Below, in pieces: positions 23,522 to 25,654 of a stretch of DNA of 25,654 nucleotides (the first letter of the stretch is position 1; the number at the start of each line of letters is the position of its first letter). The position numbers were made by a program, and so were the translations under genes. The notes beneath the pieces were generated by a model. It was not told the DNA's origin and searched no databases. It saw only the letters and a program-made list of their open reading frames with translations. This DNA comes from DASSHC01 sp035693105 (GTDB lineage: Bacteria; Chloroflexota; Chloroflexia; Thermomicrobiales; Thermomicrobiaceae). The stretch lies in contig DASSHC010000297.1 of assembly GCA_035693105.1 (NCBI GenBank), forward strand, positions 1 to 25,654, read 5' to 3'.

Positions 23522-23563
23522 CCTCACCCGGCACTCATCCTATTCGAAGGACAGCGGGTGAGG
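23522..23563. repeat. 9-bp inverted repeat before the synthetase gene
   Basis: CCTCACCCG (23522-23530) and CGGGTGAGG (23555-23563) are perfect reverse complements around a 24-nt loop, directly after family C. The CCTCACCC core links it to family A. Confidence 0.4.
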
Positions 23564-23589
23564 GCCAGCCTACGACGTGAGGAAAGGTG

Positions 23590-25654
23590 ATGACGACTGC
23601 GCAGCCTGAACGGACGGCGGTGGCCGGTACAGGTACAGGCCAGAACCCGGCGGCCGAGCGCGAGAGCTTTCACACCGCGATGCGCGCGCTCTTTCATCCC
23701 GAGCGCGTCGCCATCGTCGGGGCGACGCCCAAGCCGGGCTTCGCCAGCGCGATCCACCGCAACATCCTGCGCCATTATCAGGGTGAGGTCGTCGGCATCA
23801 CGCCCCGCTACCCCGAGGTCTTCGGCTCGCCCTGCTACCCCACGCTGACCGACGTGCCGGGCGGGGTCGACTCGGCCATCGTGGTCGTGCCCAGCCAGGT
23901 GGTGATGGAGATTCTGGCGCAGGCCGAGCAGGCCGGGGTCAAGGCGCTCAACATCATCACTAGCGGCTTCGGCGAGCAGGCCGACGACGAGGCGCACGCG
24001 CGCCAGGACGAGATCAAGCGCTTCGCCCAGCGCACCGGCATCCGCGTGGTCGGACCGAACTGCCTGGGGCTGATCAGCACACCGGCCAACCTGATCGCGA
24101 TGTCCGGCCCCTACACCGACATCAAGCGCGGGCCGGTCGGGATCGTCTTCCAGAGCGGGCTGCTGACCTACAGCGTGACCATCCCGCAGCAAGAGCGCGA
24201 CTTCGGCTACTCCTACGTCGTCACCACCGGCAACGAGGCCGACCTCGACGCCACCGACTTCATGCGCTACTGCGTCGAGGACGACGAGACGCAGGTCGTC
24301 GGCTGCTTCATCGAGCAGTTCCGCTCGCCGGAGAAGCTGCGCGAAGTCGCCCATCTCGCCGCCGAGCGCCAGAAGCCGATTATCGTGCTCAAGATCGGGC
24401 GCTCCGAGGCCGGCCGCCGCGCCGCCCGCGCCCACACCGGCTCGCTGGTCGGCTCCGACGCCATCGCCGACGCGGTCATGCGCCAGTACGGCATCGTGCG
24501 CGTCTTCAGCCTCGACGAGATGATCGAGACGCTGGCGGTCTTCCACAGCCGGCGGCTGCCCAAAGGGCCGGGGGTCGGGACGATCTTCGTCTCGGGCGGC
24601 GCCGGCGGCATGATCTCCGATCTGGCGCAGGATCTCGGCGTGTCGTTGCCGGAGCTGGCGCCCGAGACGGTCGACAAGCTCACGCCGGTCATCCCGGTCT
24701 ACGGCACCGTCGGCAACCCGCTCGATACCACCGGCCAGGCCGCGCAGCAGCCGGAGATCATGCAGGGCTCGCTGCGGGCGATGGCCGAAGACCCGAACAT
24801 CCACACCATCGTCTACGGCCAAGCCTTCCCCAGCCGCATCGACCTGGCGACCCCGGTCGGCCAGGTGCTCAAGGCGGTCCCCGAGCGCTACCCGGACAAG
24901 GTCTTCGTGGCCATGGCGCTGGTGACTGGGAAGGTTGCCGAGGGGCGGCAGCGCGACCAGGAGCCGGAGGAGCCGACGATGGCCTGGAATGGCGTGCCCT
25001 TCTTGCAGGGCGCCGAGAACGGGCTGCGCGCCATCCGCTCGCTCAACCGCTACGCCGCGTTCCTGCGGGAGCGCCAGGCTGGCGAGTCCGGCGTGGCCGG
25101 CGACCAGGAGCGGGCATCGGCGGCCCGGGCGCTAGTGCGCGCGGGCGGCGGCCAGCCGCTGGTCGAGCGCGCGGCCAAGGAAGTGCTGGCGCTCTACGGC
25201 ATCCCGGTGACGCGCGAGCGCCTGGCGACAACCGCCGACGAGGCGGTGGCGGCGGCTGGCGAGATCGGCTACCCGGTGGTGCTCAAGATCGAGTCGCCGG
25301 ATATCGCGCACAAGACCGAGGCGGGCGGGGTGCTGCTCGACCTGCGCGACGCGGCGCAGGTGCGCCACGGCTTCGCGCGCGTCATCGAGAACGCCCAGCG
25401 CCACGACCCGCGCGCCCAGCTCAACGGCGTGGTGGTGCAGGAGATGGTGCCGGCCGGGCGCGAGCTGATCCTGGGCATGACCCAGGACCCCGGCTTCGGG
25501 CCGGCCATCGCGGTCGGGCTGGGCGGCATCTTCGTCGAGACGCTCAACGACGTCACGCTCGGCGTGCCGCCGCTCTCGGCGGGCGACGCGCGCTCGATGC
25601 TCTCGCGCCTGCGGGCGGCGCCGGTGCTGGAGGGTGGCGGCGCGCGCGGCGCCG
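23590..25654 (+). CDS. ADP-forming acetate/acyl-CoA synthetase (fused alpha-beta), 3' end outside window
   Basis: 688 residues are visible and the frame runs off the window. It converts an acid, CoA and ATP to acyl-CoA, ADP and phosphate, or the reverse. Order of domains: a CoA-binding Rossmann domain (about 30-155; FHPERVAIVGATPKPGFASA, VVGPNCLGLI), then succinyl-CoA-synthetase-like domains with IVFQSGLLTYSV (185-196). The phosphorylated His is His282 (RAHTGSLVGSDA). After a linker near 495-520 comes the ATP-grasp part: ERAAKEVLALYGIPVTRERL, and His574 in SPDIAHKTEAGG, the second phospho-relay His. The alpha-beta fusion equals the bacterial ACD type. ATG 23590 follows GAGGAAAGG. It is the fourth gene of the acyl-CoA cluster, set apart by 261 bp of repeat-rich DNA. 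It may accept larger acids than acetate; this is inference from context. Confidence 0.93.
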   Translation, partial: MTTAQPERTAVAGTGTGQNPAAERESFHTAMRALFHPERVAIVGATPKPGFASAIHRNILRHYQGEVVGITPRYPEVFGSPCYPTLTDVPGGVDSAIVVVPSQVVMEILAQAEQAGVKALNIITSGFGEQADDEAHARQDEIKRFAQRTGIRVVGPNCLGLISTPANLIAMSGPYTDIKRGPVGIVFQSGLLTYSVTIPQQERDFGYSYVVTTGNEADLDATDFMRYCVEDDETQVVGCFIEQFRSPEKLREVAHLAAERQKPIIVLKIGRSEAGRRAARAHTGSLVGSDAIADAVMRQYGIVRVFSLDEMIETLAVFHSRRLPKGPGVGTIFVSGGAGGMISDLAQDLGVSLPELAPETVDKLTPVIPVYGTVGNPLDTTGQAAQQPEIMQGSLRAMAEDPNIHTIVYGQAFPSRIDLATPVGQVLKAVPERYPDKVFVAMALVTGKVAEGRQRDQEPEEPTMAWNGVPFLQGAENGLRAIRSLNRYAAFLRERQAGESGVAGDQERASAARALVRAGGGQPLVERAAKEVLALYGIPVTRERLATTADEAVAAAGEIGYPVVLKIESPDIAHKTEAGGVLLDLRDAAQVRHGFARVIENAQRHDPRAQLNGVVVQEMVPAGRELILGMTQDPGFGPAIAVGLGGIFVETLNDVTLGVPPLSAGDARSMLSRLRAAPVLEGGGARGA

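Noticed and set aside
23201..23527. Small protein encoding LTPGPSP/RGRGE-type peptides
   Set aside because: The peptide comes from reading through the family A DNA repeat. It also appears in another frame and on the other strand near 4386-4559, so it is a repeat artefact.

Overview
The window is GC-rich bacterial DNA of ordinary coding density. Its gene families are a CocE/NonD hydrolase, a lipoprotein-type sorbosone/PQQ dehydrogenase, a tandem PRC-barrel/DUF2171-like protein, a DUF420 operon, a DUF6351 hydrolase and paired acyl-CoA dehydrogenases. Together with several families of palindromic intergenic repeats, they suggest a soil or thermophilic Chloroflexota, perhaps Thermomicrobia-like. 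A high-GC actinobacterium is the alternative. There is no rRNA, tRNA, CRISPR array, phage gene or transposase. No gene-free gap exceeds 300 bp.

Layout. (1) Bases 1-3311 hold three alpha/beta hydrolases: a truncated one, a cocaine-esterase-like CocE/NonD enzyme on the minus strand, and a divergently placed small hydrolase. (2) Bases 3397-4383 encode a protein of four tandem PRC-barrel/DUF2171-like repeats. (3) Bases 4565-10436 (minus) hold a complete iron-chelate (siderophore/haem/cobalamin type) ABC importer: lipoprotein binding protein, two FecCD permeases and an ATPase, with 4-bp ATGA overlaps. The [4Fe-4S] branched-chain amino-acid enzyme IlvD follows in the same direction. (4) Bases 10690-11502 (minus) encode a BtpA/SgcQ-family protein. 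(5) Bases 11783-13159 encode a surface lipoprotein with a PQQ/sorbosone-dehydrogenase beta-propeller. (6) Bases 13315-14160 (minus) encode a nitrilase-superfamily amidase. (7) Bases 14235-16478 (minus) hold DUF420 membrane protein, ABC ATPase and ABC-2 permease, with a palindromic repeat element between the last two. (8) Bases 16679-18904 encode an exported DUF6351 hydrolase. (9) Bases 19073-20293 encode an MFS transporter. (10) From 20403 to the end of the window runs an acyl-CoA catabolic cluster: two overlapping acyl-CoA dehydrogenases that look like the two halves of one heteromeric enzyme, an HtdZ-type MaoC hydratase, and an ADP-forming acyl-CoA synthetase cut by the window end.

How they may work together. 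The last cluster can activate an acid to its CoA thioester with ATP, desaturate it, and hydrate the enoyl-CoA. It lacks only the 3-hydroxyacyl-CoA dehydrogenase and thiolase steps in view. The importer supplies iron next to an iron-sulfur enzyme. DUF420 relates to cytochrome-oxidase assembly factors, so its operon with an ABC exporter may serve respiratory-chain maturation. That last point is inference.

The non-coding gaps are notable. Most longer ones contain an inverted-repeat element, and at least two families occur more than once in 25 kb. I found no clear new defence or mobile system. The best leads are the split-active-site dehydrogenase pair, the DUF420-ABC operon, the DUF6351 enzyme and the repeat families.
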